From contig JAUIKY010000005.1 of the NCBI GenBank assembly GCA_030430535.1, positions 1 to 64,000 on the forward strand: 64,000 bases of DNA, written 5' to 3'. The translations under genes and the position numbers were made by a program. Shown piece after piece: positions 7,449 to 15,864 of this stretch. The DNA comes from Bacteroidia bacterium (GTDB taxonomy: Bacteria; Bacteroidota; Bacteroidia; Flavobacteriales; Flavobacteriaceae). How positions within the stretch are numbered: position 1 is the stretch's first letter; the number at the start of each line of letters is the position of its first letter. The notes below the pieces were generated by a model, which saw only the letters and a list, made by a program, of their open reading frames with translations, was not told the DNA's origin and searched no databases.

Positions 7449-8507
7449 CTGTTTTCTTCTTTTATTTGATTCTTGTTCATCTTTTGCCGTAGATATTCTA
7501 GCAATATGGTCTTTATCTGTTAGCCTTGATTTAATGACTTTACAATAATCTAATTCTAATTCAGTACCGAGCCATTTTCTATTATAAGCTTCAGCAACAG
7601 CAAATGTTGTTCCTGACCCACCAAATGGGTCAAGAATAATACTATCTTCATTTGAAGATGATAAAACAATTTTTCTTAACAGTTCAACAGGTTTCTGAGT
7701 TAAATGAGGAAATTTTTCCCAAGCACCGTTCGAAATAGTTGGAATTTCTATTACATCCTTTGGTTTTGCTCCTAGTGGATTTGGTTCCCAAACATACTCT
7801 TTCTTTTTACCATTCGAATACTGTGATGATTCAGCTTGTGTTCTTTTGGGGTATTTCAAGGTATGTTCGTTGTATGGGATTCTAACTTCATCAATATTAA
7901 ATATATAATCTTTTGATTTTCTAAAATGCAAAATACTTTCGTGTGACCGCCCCCAATCATTACCAAGATTTGCCTTATTTCTGTAAAACCAAACAAGCCA
8001 CTTGCATCCTTTGAACAAGTGAGCAGCCGCCCATTTTATATCAGCGAGAATTTCCGAGAATCCACAAACATATAATGAACCGGTTCTTTTTAATACCCGA
8101 TGTGCTTCAGAAATCCATTGCATACTCCAATCAACATACTCCTTTTGACTTGAAAAAGTATCCCATTCAGCCTTTTTTATATTGTAAGGTGGGTCGGCAA
8201 AGATTAAATCAACAGAATTAGATTCTAATTGCTTCAAATATTTAATTGCATCGTAATTATATAATTTTCCAAAATCAGATTCAAAAAAGGGTTTAATGAT
8301 AGTTTTAGATTGCTTTGAAGTATGGTATTGAATGTCTAACTGCAACTCTTCCACTAAATCAGTGATTTGTTCTTCGGAGTAAACCCGATAATTATTCATT
8401 GGATGCCTTGAACTTTTAAATTTTCCATTATTGTCCCATCTCCTAAGAGTTTCAGGACTAACATCTAGAATTTCAGCAGCTTGACTAATTGACAAATATT
8501 TTTCCAT
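7437..8507 (-). CDS. Beta-class DNA methyltransferase with N-terminal MerR-type HTH
   Basis: The start is the ATG at 8507, giving 356 residues. Residues about 3-50 form a MerR-like helix-turn-helix (LSISQAAEILDVSPETLRRW, then YRVYSEEQI). The methyltransferase follows with motif IV DPPY (105-108) before the SAM-binding motif I DPFGGSG (293-299) and HLTQKPVELL just ahead of it. That order defines beta-class amino-methyltransferases (N6-adenine or N4-cytosine). It should protect DNA from the convergent endonuclease. The fused DNA-binding domain may aid target binding or autoregulate the locus, which is inference. A -7-like CAAATGTA (minus-strand TACATTTG) lies at 8540-8547. Confidence 0.85.
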   Translation of the reverse strand: MEKYLSISQAAEILDVSPETLRRWDNNGKFKSSRHPMNNYRVYSEEQITDLVEELQLDIQYHTSKQSKTIIKPFFESDFGKLYNYDAIKYLKQLESNSVDLIFADPPYNIKKAEWDTFSSQKEYVDWSMQWISEAHRVLKRTGSLYVCGFSEILADIKWAAAHLFKGCKWLVWFYRNKANLGNDWGRSHESILHFRKSKDYIFNIDEVRIPYNEHTLKYPKRTQAESSQYSNGKKKEYVWEPNPLGAKPKDVIEIPTISNGAWEKFPHLTQKPVELLRKIVLSSSNEDSIILDPFGGSGTTFAVAEAYNRKWLGTELELDYCKVIKSRLTDKDHIARISTAKDEQESNKRRKQLRG

Positions 8508-8727
8508 ATCCTTAAACAACCTTACACATGATTATACAGCAAATGTATAAAAAAATGTTTAGTTTTAACGAGAAAAAACACAGTGTACAACATTTTGTGT
8601 AAGTAATAGCAGGGAAAATACTTAATATCCAGGTTTGTGATTCGCTCAAACTACTTAGTGGTTTAACAGGAAAGCAAAACGAAATCTACCACTACTCAAA
8701 CAATTTACAGTTAAACGCCCCTGAATC

Positions 8728-9414
8728 TCACCACCGTAACATCAACTCAGGATTAGGGCAATTGAATTTATAAAACTCCAAATCGCTTTTTCGGCACACT
8801 CCAGGGTAATCGCCATTAAAACCTTGTAAATCTCTAATAATCTGGAAATGCAAATGTGGCGGATAATCACCATTTACAGAAGCGTCCCCAAAAGCACCAA
8901 TTATAGTTCCTTTTTTAAAGGCTTGCCCCACATTTAAATGGGCAATGGACTCCAGACTTAAATGCCCGTAAAGCGTATAAAACACAACACCGTTTATGTC
9001 GTGTTTTAAAATAATGGTGGGGCCGTAATCGCCATGATTTGTGTTGTTTTTAAAACTGTCCACCGTGCCATCCAGCGGAGCGTAAACGGGCGTTTCGGCA
9101 GCACACCACAAATCAATGCCCAAATGGATGTTTCGGCTTTCGGCGTTTTCAACATTAAAATATGCGCTGCGTTTGTAAATATTGCGTTGTTCCAAATACC
9201 CGCCGTAAGCGACTGTTGCTTTATGGGTTTTGAGGTGGTTGTTGATAAATTCGGTGAACTTGGCTGTGGATGATAAATCCTCATCGGTCAATAACAGATT
9301 GCTTTCCGATAAATCAATCGGCACGTAATTGATTTTAGTAATGGACTTGCCCAACACCGGAAAACATTCGGCGCTGATGGTTTCTAAGAATTTTTGGAAT
9401 TCATCGGAGTGCAC
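8728..9414 (-). CDS. M23-family peptidoglycan endopeptidase-like protein
   Basis: The 228-residue protein carries the LytM/M23 zinc site: His97 and Asp101 in HLGIDLW, and the HLH motif with His187 and His189. The surrounding strands (YAPLDGTV, LYGHLS) are typical of the fold. These metallopeptidases cut peptide cross-bridges in peptidoglycan. No signal peptide or membrane segment is seen, which is unusual for the family. Either export is non-classical, or the protein acts on a cytoplasmic or other substrate. The start is a GTG at 9414, as no earlier in-frame ATG fits. It is followed by rimO upstream on the same strand. Confidence 0.75.
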   Translation of the reverse strand: MHSDEFQKFLETISAECFPVLGKSITKINYVPIDLSESNLLLTDEDLSSTAKFTEFINNHLKTHKATVAYGGYLEQRNIYKRSAYFNVENAESRNIHLGIDLWCAAETPVYAPLDGTVDSFKNNTNHGDYGPTIILKHDINGVVFYTLYGHLSLESIAHLNVGQAFKKGTIIGAFGDASVNGDYPPHLHFQIIRDLQGFNGDYPGVCRKSDLEFYKFNCPNPELMLRW

Positions 9415-9507
9415 ACCTTAGAATTTTAAACTGGGGTTAAACATATATTCCAATAAACCCATTTCGACTGCGCTCAATGAACATAAAAGAATTAATGACT
9501 AAAATCT

Positions 9508-10812
9508 TTAGCTTACCACTTCCCCATAAAGGTCGAAATCTTCAGCATCAATAATTTTTACAGTAGTAAACTCACCTGTTTTTAAATAGGTTTTACTGGC
9601 ATCAATCAGTACTTCGTTATCCACATCGGGCGAATCGAACTCGGTGCGTCCCACAAAATAACTACCTTCTTTTCTATCGATCACCACTTTAAATTCCTGT
9701 CCAATTTTTTGTTGGTTCAGTTCCCACGAAATTTGCGATTGCACTTCCATAATTTGGTTGGCACGTTCAATCTTTACTTCCTCGGGCACATCATCTTCCA
9801 AATTAAAAGCATGGGTGTTTTCCTCATGGCTATAAGTAAAACAGCCCAAACGCTCAAAACGCATATCCTGTACCCATTGCTTCAACTCTTGGAAGTTTTC
9901 CTCGGTTTCACCGGGATAGCCCACAATGAGTGTGGTTCTGATGGTCATGTTCGGAACGGCAGCTCTAAACTCCTTAAGTAATTTAGTGGTTTTCTCTTTG
10001 GTGGTGCCGCGACGCATGCTTTTCAGAATGTCATCTGAAATATGTTGCAACGGAATATCCAAATAATTACAGATTTTCGGTTCGCGATTCATCACTTCCA
10101 GAACGTCCATCGGGAACCCCGTCGGGAACGCATAATGCAAACGAATCCATTCCACGCCTTCAACTTTTACCAAAGCTTCAAGCAATTCGGCCAAGTTTCG
10201 CTTTTTGTATAAATCGAGCCCGTAGTAGGTTAAATCCTGAGCAATCAGAATCAATTCCTTTACGCCATTGGCGGCCAGTTTTTCGGCCTCAGTCACCAAA
10301 TCTTCAATAGGCGTACTGCGGTGTTTACCGCGCATAATTGGGATAGCGCAGAACGAGCAGGGCCTATCGCAACCTTCGGCAATTTTTAAATACGCGTAGT
10401 TTTTGGGCGTAGTAGTCAAACGTTCGCCAATCAATTCATGCTTGTAATCTGCGCCCAAGGCTTTCAACAATCCGGGTAATTCGGTAGTACCAAAATACTG
10501 ATCTACATTCGGAATTTCCTTTACCAAATCGGGTTTATAGCGCTCACTCAAACAGCCCGTTACAAACACTTTATCCACATCGCCTTCTTCCTTTTTTTGA
10601 ACGTATTCTAAAATGGTATTGACGCTTTCTTCTTTAGCATTATTGATGAAACCGCAGGTGTTGATGACCACAATATTGCCTTCATCCTCGTGCACCACAT
10701 CTTTTCCACTGGCCTTTAGTTGCCCCATAAGCACTTCGCTGTCGTAAACATTTTTACTGCAGCCCAGTGTTACCACATTGATCTTGTTTTTCTTTAAGGA
10801 TTTTGTACGCAT
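9508..10812 (-). CDS. rimO: Ribosomal protein S12 methylthiotransferase RimO
   Basis: RimO is a radical-SAM enzyme that adds a methylthio group to an aspartate of ribosomal protein S12. The UPF0004 domain cysteines are at 18, 53 and 87 (LGCSKN, NTCGF, TGCLSE), and the radical-SAM cluster motif is C148-x3-C152-x2-C155 (GCDRPCSFCAIP). A TRAM-like domain ends the 434-residue protein. I place the start at the ATG at 10812, not the in-frame codon at 10836, because conservation begins there and because a -7 box (TATCTTTG, 10834-10841) would put the upstream codon before the transcript start. Confidence 0.95.
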   Translation of the reverse strand: MRTKSLKKNKINVVTLGCSKNVYDSEVLMGQLKASGKDVVHEDEGNIVVINTCGFINNAKEESVNTILEYVQKKEEGDVDKVFVTGCLSERYKPDLVKEIPNVDQYFGTTELPGLLKALGADYKHELIGERLTTTPKNYAYLKIAEGCDRPCSFCAIPIMRGKHRSTPIEDLVTEAEKLAANGVKELILIAQDLTYYGLDLYKKRNLAELLEALVKVEGVEWIRLHYAFPTGFPMDVLEVMNREPKICNYLDIPLQHISDDILKSMRRGTTKEKTTKLLKEFRAAVPNMTIRTTLIVGYPGETEENFQELKQWVQDMRFERLGCFTYSHEENTHAFNLEDDVPEEVKIERANQIMEVQSQISWELNQQKIGQEFKVVIDRKEGSYFVGRTEFDSPDVDNEVLIDASKTYLKTGEFTTVKIIDAEDFDLYGEVVS

Positions 10813-10833
10813 AAGTTCTTCCGAATAAGGGCG

Positions 10834-10841
10834 CAAAGATA
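10834..10841 (-). promoter_or_regulatory. rimO -7 box
   Basis: On the minus strand this reads TATCTTTG, a perfect TAnnTTTG box about 22 bases before the chosen start. The -33 element is weak. Confidence 0.5.
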
Positions 10842-10892
10842 CGGAATGATTATGGATTTTTGCCGGATAAGTTAAGAGCCTGTTAATCTGTT

Positions 10893-11321
10893 TTAGCTAC
10901 GGTCTTCGAAAGGTACCACAACACCCTTTTCAAGATAGTTCTTAAGTCCGTTTAAAAGCAATGCCCAGCAAAAGGACGAGTGTTTAAAGTGATGATTCGC
11001 TTCGGGCCAATTGACATGGCTAAAATGAACCATGGTGCCCTTTTCGTTTTTTTTTAAATCGAAACCGAAGGTTGTGGGGTTCCAATCTGCATCTGCCTTT
11101 ATCATTTTTAAATGGAAGGTCTGATTGGGGGTTACTTTTGAAACGGTACAATACCAATCGTATTGATCGGTAAAATTTAGGTTGTACTCTGCACCGAGTT
11201 CGGGTGTTCCGGCAGATTTTAGCGTCCACCAATTATCGAGGTGTTTGGGCTGTGACACACCGTCGAAGACTTCTTTTGGGGAAGCTTTGATTAGAAAGTT
11301 ATGGTAAATGTTGTGTGGCAT
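10893..11321 (-). CDS. SRPBCC/AHSA1-family protein
   Basis: The 142-residue product has the START/SRPBCC pattern: an early KASPKEVFDGV helix-strand, a central antiparallel sheet, and a long C-terminal helix with WALLLNGLKNYLEKG. The family binds hydrophobic ligands or acts as an Aha1-like co-chaperone. No catalytic residues are diagnostic and the ligand is unknown. It stands between rimO and ftsY with 80- and 219-base gaps, without evident operon partners. Confidence 0.7.
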   Translation of the reverse strand: MPHNIYHNFLIKASPKEVFDGVSQPKHLDNWWTLKSAGTPELGAEYNLNFTDQYDWYCTVSKVTPNQTFHLKMIKADADWNPTTFGFDLKKNEKGTMVHFSHVNWPEANHHFKHSSFCWALLLNGLKNYLEKGVVVPFEDRS

Positions 11322-11540
11322 TTTAACTCATTTCCATAAAGTTATATAAAAATAAGCAAAATGAATGGATTCCGAACATTCAAAAAGGAAAGACCGTCTA
11401 AAATACCGTTACCCCCAACAACATAAAGAAACCTTTAAAAATCAAGTTATTAATTTTAAGATTGCTTCACTTCGACTGCGCTCAGTGCAGGCTGTGTCTT
11501 CTAAAGCAATAACGTTTGTTAATCACTTTTTTAGACCTTT

Positions 11541-12515
11541 TTATTTAAAAAACGAATCCACAAACTCAAACTTATTGAACACTTGCAAGTCTTCAATACC
11601 TTCGCCAACGCCAATATATTTAACGGGAATTTGAAATTGGTCTGAAATACCAATCACCACACCGCCTTTTGCCGTACCATCCAATTTAGTTACCGCCAAC
11701 GATGTCACCTCGGTTGCCGCTGTAAATTGCTTGGCCTGCTCGAAGGCATTTTGCCCAGTAGAACCATCCAACACCAAAAGCACATCGTGTGGCGCATCGC
11801 CCACTACTTTTTGCATAACGCGCTTAACTTTGCTCAACTCGTTCATCAAGTTGACTTTGTTGTGCAAGCGGCCCGCCGTATCGATAATAATGACATCGGC
11901 ATCTTGGTTTACACCCGATTTCAGTGCATCGAACGCCACCGAAGCCGGATCACTGCCCATATCTTGGCGCACCATAGGCACCTCTACCCTATCGGCCCAA
12001 ATTTGAAGTTGGTCTATCGCAGCAGCTCTAAAGGTATCGGCGGCACCTAAAACCACTTTTAAGCCTTTCTTTTTGAACTGATAAGCCAATTTACCAATGG
12101 TAGTGGTTTTGCCCACGCCATTTACCCCAACCACCATAAGTACGTACGGCGTCTTTTTTCCGTTTTCCAGTTTTGGCAGTTCGGGGATGGTATAATCGGT
12201 TTCTTCACCAGAATTGGTTTCACTCAACAAGCCTGCGATTTCTTCTCTAAGGATTTGGTTAAGCTCATCGGTGCCCAAATATTTATCTTTTGAAACGCGC
12301 TCCTCAATGCGCTCTATGACCTTTAACGTGGTATTTACGCCCACATCACTGGTTACCAAAACTTCTTCGAGGTTATCGAGTACCTCATCGTCAACTTTGG
12401 ATTTTCCGGCTACCGCCTTGCTCAGTTTACCAAAAAAACTGGTTTTCGATTTTTCCAATCCCTTATCTAGGGTTTCCTTTTTTTCGGAAGAAAATATTTT
12501 TTTAAAAAAGCTCAT
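11541..12515 (-). CDS. ftsY: Signal recognition particle receptor FtsY
   Basis: FtsY is the membrane-associated GTPase that docks ribosome-SRP complexes at the Sec translocon. With the start at 12515 it has 324 residues: a short N-terminal region, a helical N domain, then the GTPase G domain with GVNGVGKTT (130-138), DTFRAAAIDQL (160-170), DTAGR (212-216) and TKLDG (276-280). The acidic A domain seen in enterobacteria is nearly absent. The longer frame from 12575 has a non-conserved 20-residue extension and is rejected. A candidate -7 box TAATTTTG (minus) lies at 12587-12594. Confidence 0.95.
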   Translation of the reverse strand: MSFFKKIFSSEKKETLDKGLEKSKTSFFGKLSKAVAGKSKVDDEVLDNLEEVLVTSDVGVNTTLKVIERIEERVSKDKYLGTDELNQILREEIAGLLSETNSGEETDYTIPELPKLENGKKTPYVLMVVGVNGVGKTTTIGKLAYQFKKKGLKVVLGAADTFRAAAIDQLQIWADRVEVPMVRQDMGSDPASVAFDALKSGVNQDADVIIIDTAGRLHNKVNLMNELSKVKRVMQKVVGDAPHDVLLVLDGSTGQNAFEQAKQFTAATEVTSLAVTKLDGTAKGGVVIGISDQFQIPVKYIGVGEGIEDLQVFNKFEFVDSFFK

Positions 12516-12833
12516 TTTAACTTGGTTGGTTGTTTTATTAAATATTCTGCTGTGCGTTAGGGATTGTAGCGGCATCCTTTTAAAAACAAAATTAGTTTAA
12601 AACATTGAAAGAACTAAAATTAGGCAGATTGCTACGTCCTATGTCCTCGCAATGACGTTTTTTAAAAGATACAGCGGAAAGCCCGCCCCTTGTGGTAACG
12701 CCCAAATTCCCGTGGTCAATTATCTTACCAATTTTTGCTTTCTGAAAATCTGTCAGTTAGCCTTTCAAATATAAAATAAAAAAAGCTGCTTTCTGAATGA
12801 AAGCAGCTTATAATATTTTTGGAACGTTACTTT
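12516..12833. other. Intergenic region between ftsY and the DUF4295 gene
   Basis: It holds the ftsY leader and -7 box, a dispersed attgct...gcaatgacg element at 12622-12658 like that at 3219-3251, and the ribosomal-gene terminator at 12776-12809. No gene was found in any frame. Confidence 0.6.
12776..12809 (-). terminator. Terminator of the rpmB-rpmG-DUF4295 operon
   Basis: A perfect 11-bp stem aagctgctttc / gaaagcagctt (12783-12793 and 12799-12809) with a 5-base loop is followed, on the minus strand, by a T-rich tract. It begins 25 bases after the DUF4295 stop codon. Confidence 0.9.
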
Positions 12834-12986
12834 TTAGTTTTTGCTTAAAAAGTCGTTTACTTCTTCTGGACTCATGATAGATTCAACAAACATGTAAGCA
12901 CCCGTTTTTGGCGACTTTACCATTTTTATTGCTTTTGTTAATCTTTTAGATCCTGTTTGTAATGATGCTACTGATTTCTTTGCCAT
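12834..12986 (-). CDS. DUF4295 small ribosome-operon protein
   Basis: A 50-residue basic protein beginning MAKKSVASLQTGSKRL and ending NDFLSKN. It matches my memory of DUF4295, a family confined to Bacteroidota and always encoded next to rpmG and rpmB. It sits 12 bases after the L33 stop and before the shared terminator, so it is the third gene of that operon. Its function is not established. Size, charge and linkage suggest a ribosome-associated role (inference). Confidence 0.85.
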   Translation of the reverse strand: MAKKSVASLQTGSKRLTKAIKMVKSPKTGAYMFVESIMSPEEVNDFLSKN

Positions 12987-12998
12987 GACCTATCTTTT

Positions 12999-13181
12999 TT
13001 ATTTTATTTCTTTATGAACTGTCATACGCTTAAGAATAGGATTGAATTTTTTAATCTCCATTCTCTCTGGCGTGTTCTTTTTGTTTTTAGTGGTAATATA
13101 TCTTGAAGTTCCTGGTTGACCAGACTCCTTGTGCTCGGTGCACTCTAAAATTACCTGTACTCTGTTACCTTTCTTTGCCAT
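12999..13181 (-). CDS. rpmG: 50S ribosomal protein L33
   Basis: The 60-residue product (start [18 protein letters not shown], later [21 protein letters not shown]) is a standard bL33. It belongs to the large subunit near the E site. It keeps only one cysteine (ECTEH), so it is the C-minus, zinc-free form. The gene is 25 bases after rpmB in a three-gene operon. Confidence 0.95.
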   Translation of the reverse strand: MAKKGNRVQVILECTEHKESGQPGTSRYITTKNKKNTPERMEIKKFNPILKRMTVHKEIK

Positions 13182-13206
13182 GTCTTTTACTTATTAAAAA
13201 CAGCTA

Positions 13207-13443
13207 TTATTTTAAAAATCCTTTTGATTTTGCTTCTTTAATCGCTGCAGATATACCTATTTTGTTGATAGTTTTTAAAGCAGATGTAGAAACTTTTAAA
13301 GTTATCCAGCTGTCTTCTTCTGGAATGTAAAAACGTTTCTTTACCAAGTTCGCGTTAAATTTGCGCTTAGTTCTGTTTAATGCATGAGACACGTTGTTTC
13401 CAACCATAGCCTTCTTCCCTGTAAGTTCACAAACTCTTGACAT
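13207..13443 (-). CDS. rpmB: 50S ribosomal protein L28
   Basis: The 78-residue protein begins MSRVCELTGKKAMVGNNVSH, a typical bL28 start, and continues with NRTKRKFNANLVKKRFY. The single cysteine before TGKK lacks the partner cysteines of the zinc form. It is the promoter-proximal gene of rpmB-rpmG-DUF4295. Confidence 0.95.
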   Translation of the reverse strand: MSRVCELTGKKAMVGNNVSHALNRTKRKFNANLVKKRFYIPEEDSWITLKVSTSALKTINKIGISAAIKEAKSKGFLK

Positions 13444-13484
13444 TCTATATAACTTTAAATTCGTTGTTGCTTAAAATCGAGGTG

Positions 13485-13516
13485 CAAATATACAAATTCT
13501 TTATATTATGCCAACC
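13485..13516 (-). promoter_or_regulatory. Promoter of the rpmB operon
   Basis: On the minus strand GGTTG (-33), 19 bases, then TATATTTG (-7 at 13485-13492) gives a near-ideal Bacteroidota sigma-ABfr promoter, about 42 bases before the rpmB start. Confidence 0.8.
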
Positions 13517-13522
13517 TTATTT

Positions 13523-14776
13523 TTAGGTATTTTTAAAAATTTCTTTCAAGAGCATTTCCAAAGCCTTATTAACGGCTTTGTTTATCACTTTTAATCGCAG
13601 ATTTCCGAAGTTGAATTTTTGTGAATACACCCCATTTTTTGTAGCAATGGCGACGAAAACGGTACCGACTTCGGCATCGGAATCGCCTTTTGTGGGCCCG
13701 GCATTGCCTGTTGTGGCGATGGCGTAATCGGATTGAAAAAGATTCAGCGCATTTTCGGCCATAGCTTCTGCTACTTGCGAACTCACCACCGAATGGGCTT
13801 CGATAAGCGCCTCGGGCACATTCAAAACATTGATTTTAGATTGTGTAGCGTAACACACCACTCCTCCTTTAAAAAAAGCTGAAGCTCCTGAATTTACCGT
13901 GAAACGCTCAGCCACACCACCGCCAGTGCAGCTTTCGGCAATAGCCAATGTTTTACCTATTTTGGTGAGCTGTTTGGCTATAACAATTTCCACTGAACCT
14001 TCGTCGTCCTCAAAACCAGCAAATTCATCTTTTATGTAGGGAATTACTTTATTGACTTGTTCTTCTACTTCCTTTTTAAGAAGGACTTCATCAAAACCGC
14101 GTGTGGATAAACGCAGTCGCATTTGTCCCAAATTGGGCAAGTAAGCCAATTTAATATGCTTGGGGAGTTCGTTTTCCCAAGGTTCGATACGTTCGGCCAA
14201 ATCACTTTCGCCCAGCCCATAAACCATTAGTGTTCGGTGCAAAATATATGGGCAACGGTATTTTTCCTTTAATTTTGGTAAAACCTCATTTTCAACCAAA
14301 GCCTGCATTTCGTAAGGCACGCCCGGAAGTGAAATAAATACTTTTTCGCCTTTTTCCATCCACATACCCGGGGCTGTCCCCAAAGTATTCATCAAAGGTT
14401 TGGATTTTGAAGGAATAAGCGCTTGATCTCGGTTTACTTGCAGAAGTTTAGTGCGAACGTGCTGTTTCCAAATCGATTCGATATTTTCAAGAACCGCATC
14501 GTTTTTAACCAATACGTCATCAAAATATTCGGCAATGGTTTTTTTAGTGATATCGTCTTTTGTGGGACCTAATCCGCCGGTAAGGATAATGATATCCGTA
14601 CGGTTTTCGGCTTCGTTCATCGCCTTTAAGATGTGTTCCTTTTCATCCTGAACAGAAGTTATCTGGTAAACAGACACACCTATCTTGTTAAGCTGTTTGG
14701 CAATAAACGCAGAATTGGTATCTATAACTTGCCCGATAAGAAGTTCGTCGCCGATGGTAATGATCTCGGCCAGCAT
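13523..14776 (-). CDS. cinA: CinA-like protein (nicotinamide-nucleotide amidase family)
   Basis: The 417-residue protein has the two-domain CinA layout. An N-terminal MoaB/MoeA-like domain (MLAEIITIGDELLIGQV, then LTGGLGPTKDD) resembles ADP-ribose pyrophosphatases. A C-terminal NMN deamidase domain carries AESCTGGGVAERF, GGVVCYA and ATTGNAGPT. The enzyme converts nicotinamide mononucleotide to nicotinate mononucleotide in pyridine nucleotide salvage. It is the last gene of a tight operon with Hpt and FAH-family genes (gaps of 2 and 1 bases). Confidence 0.92.
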   Translation of the reverse strand: MLAEIITIGDELLIGQVIDTNSAFIAKQLNKIGVSVYQITSVQDEKEHILKAMNEAENRTDIIILTGGLGPTKDDITKKTIAEYFDDVLVKNDAVLENIESIWKQHVRTKLLQVNRDQALIPSKSKPLMNTLGTAPGMWMEKGEKVFISLPGVPYEMQALVENEVLPKLKEKYRCPYILHRTLMVYGLGESDLAERIEPWENELPKHIKLAYLPNLGQMRLRLSTRGFDEVLLKKEVEEQVNKVIPYIKDEFAGFEDDEGSVEIVIAKQLTKIGKTLAIAESCTGGGVAERFTVNSGASAFFKGGVVCYATQSKINVLNVPEALIEAHSVVSSQVAEAMAENALNLFQSDYAIATTGNAGPTKGDSDAEVGTVFVAIATKNGVYSQKFNFGNLRLKVINKAVNKALEMLLKEIFKNT

Positions 14777-14778
14777 AG

Positions 14779-15120
14779 TTACAATTTAAAATCAGATTTA
14801 ATTTCTGCAGAAGCTTTTTCTACAGCCGTGAGCACGATGTCCAACTCTTTGGATATATCCATGTCACGTTTTTCAAATTTACCCCAATCCTGTACTTCAA
14901 TCAGGGTATCGAGCACACCAAGCTCAAATAAATCCACCGTCGGCTTCATTTTATGGGCCGCTTGGTAGGCATTGTGATAATCTTCTTCGGCCACAGCCAC
15001 CTTTAATCGCTCTGCATCAACAGGAACTTCTTCCAAGAACGTTTCGGCCAAAGCTTTGATAAAATCTTCGTCGTTATCAGCTAATTCTCTTACTCGGTGT
15101 AGTTTGTAGTTTAATTCCAT
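14779..15120 (-). CDS. Hpt-domain phosphotransfer protein
   Basis: A stand-alone 113-residue histidine-phosphotransfer domain. The phospho-acceptor is His56 in AAHKMKPT, within a four-helix pattern. Such proteins relay phosphate between a hybrid kinase and a response regulator. No kinase or regulator is encoded in the window, so its partners are elsewhere. It is sandwiched with minimal gaps between the FAH-family and cinA genes. Confidence 0.85.
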   Translation of the reverse strand: MELNYKLHRVRELADNDEDFIKALAETFLEEVPVDAERLKVAVAEEDYHNAYQAAHKMKPTVDLFELGVLDTLIEVQDWGKFEKRDMDISKELDIVLTAVEKASAEIKSDFKL

Positions 15121-15121
15121 T

Positions 15122-15733
15122 TTACTTCACTGTTATTGAAAACATTTCGCGGTTTTCTATAAATCCACTTAATTTATCATTGGCTCGAACTTGGCCAACT
15201 CCTGATGGTGTGCCTGTAAATATAATATCTCCGATCTTCAAAGTAAAATATTTCGACACATATTCTATTAATTCATCAATTTTCCAAAGCATATGGCTGG
15301 TATTTCCGTTTTGTACAATTTTATCGTTCTTTTTTAACGAAAACCCTAAATCGTCTAAATTTTCAAATTCACTTTTTTCTATCCATTTACCAATTACTGC
15401 CGCTCCGTCAAAACTTTTGGCCTTTTCCCAAGGCAATCCTTTGTCTTTCAGCTGTTTTTGTAAATCGCGGGCCGTAAAATCGATACCCAAGCCAATTTCA
15501 TTATAATATTTATGAGCAAATTTTCTATCGATGTACTTCCCTACCCGATTGATTTTTACCAAAACCTCAACCTCATAATGCACATCGTTCGAGAAATCCG
15601 GAATAAAAAACGGTTGCTTTTTTAGCAAAATGGCCGTGTCGGGCTTTAAAAACACCACCGGTTCGGTAGGCCTTTCGTTTTCCAGTTCTTTTATGTGCTC
15701 GGTATAATTTCTTCCTATGCAGATTAATTTCAT
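15122..15733 (-). CDS. Fumarylacetoacetate hydrolase-family protein
   Basis: The 203-residue protein matches the compact FAH fold: it opens KLICIGRNYTEHIKEL, then has EPVVFLKPDTA, the metal-binding VHYEVEVLVKI strand and a TGTPSGVG loop. Family members are metal-dependent hydrolases or decarboxylases such as acylpyruvases and oxaloacetate decarboxylases. The short single-domain form favours an acylpyruvase/oxaloacetate tautomerase-like role, but this cannot be settled. It heads the operon with Hpt and cinA. Confidence 0.85.
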   Translation of the reverse strand: MKLICIGRNYTEHIKELENERPTEPVVFLKPDTAILLKKQPFFIPDFSNDVHYEVEVLVKINRVGKYIDRKFAHKYYNEIGLGIDFTARDLQKQLKDKGLPWEKAKSFDGAAVIGKWIEKSEFENLDDLGFSLKKNDKIVQNGNTSHMLWKIDELIEYVSKYFTLKIGDIIFTGTPSGVGQVRANDKLSGFIENREMFSITVK

Positions 15734-15744
15734 ATTCTATTTTC

Positions 15745-15775
15745 TCGCAAAGGCGCTATGGCGCAAAGTTTTTAA
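15745..15775. repeat. Short dispersed 'cgcaaaggcgc' repeat
   Basis: The sequence ctcgcaaaggcgctatggcgcaaag contains two near-copies of a cgcaaaggcgc/tggcgcaaag unit just upstream of the FAH-family gene. Units of this kind recur in many Bacteroidota genomes. Confidence 0.4.
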
Positions 15776-15864
15776 TTCTTTTTTGTTGAGGCGTACAACA
15801 GCGTAAAAGGAGTGGTTTTTCGTCACAAGTTTTGTTTCGTTAAACGCTATTGACTGCCAACTAG

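Noticed and set aside
10813-10836. A rimO start at 10836
   Set aside because: It overlaps the -7 box at 10834-10841, so it would lie upstream of the transcript start.
12516-12575. An ftsY start at 12575
   Set aside because: The extra 20 residues are not conserved and the frame runs into the probable transcript start; MSFFKKIF at 12515 is the normal N-terminus.
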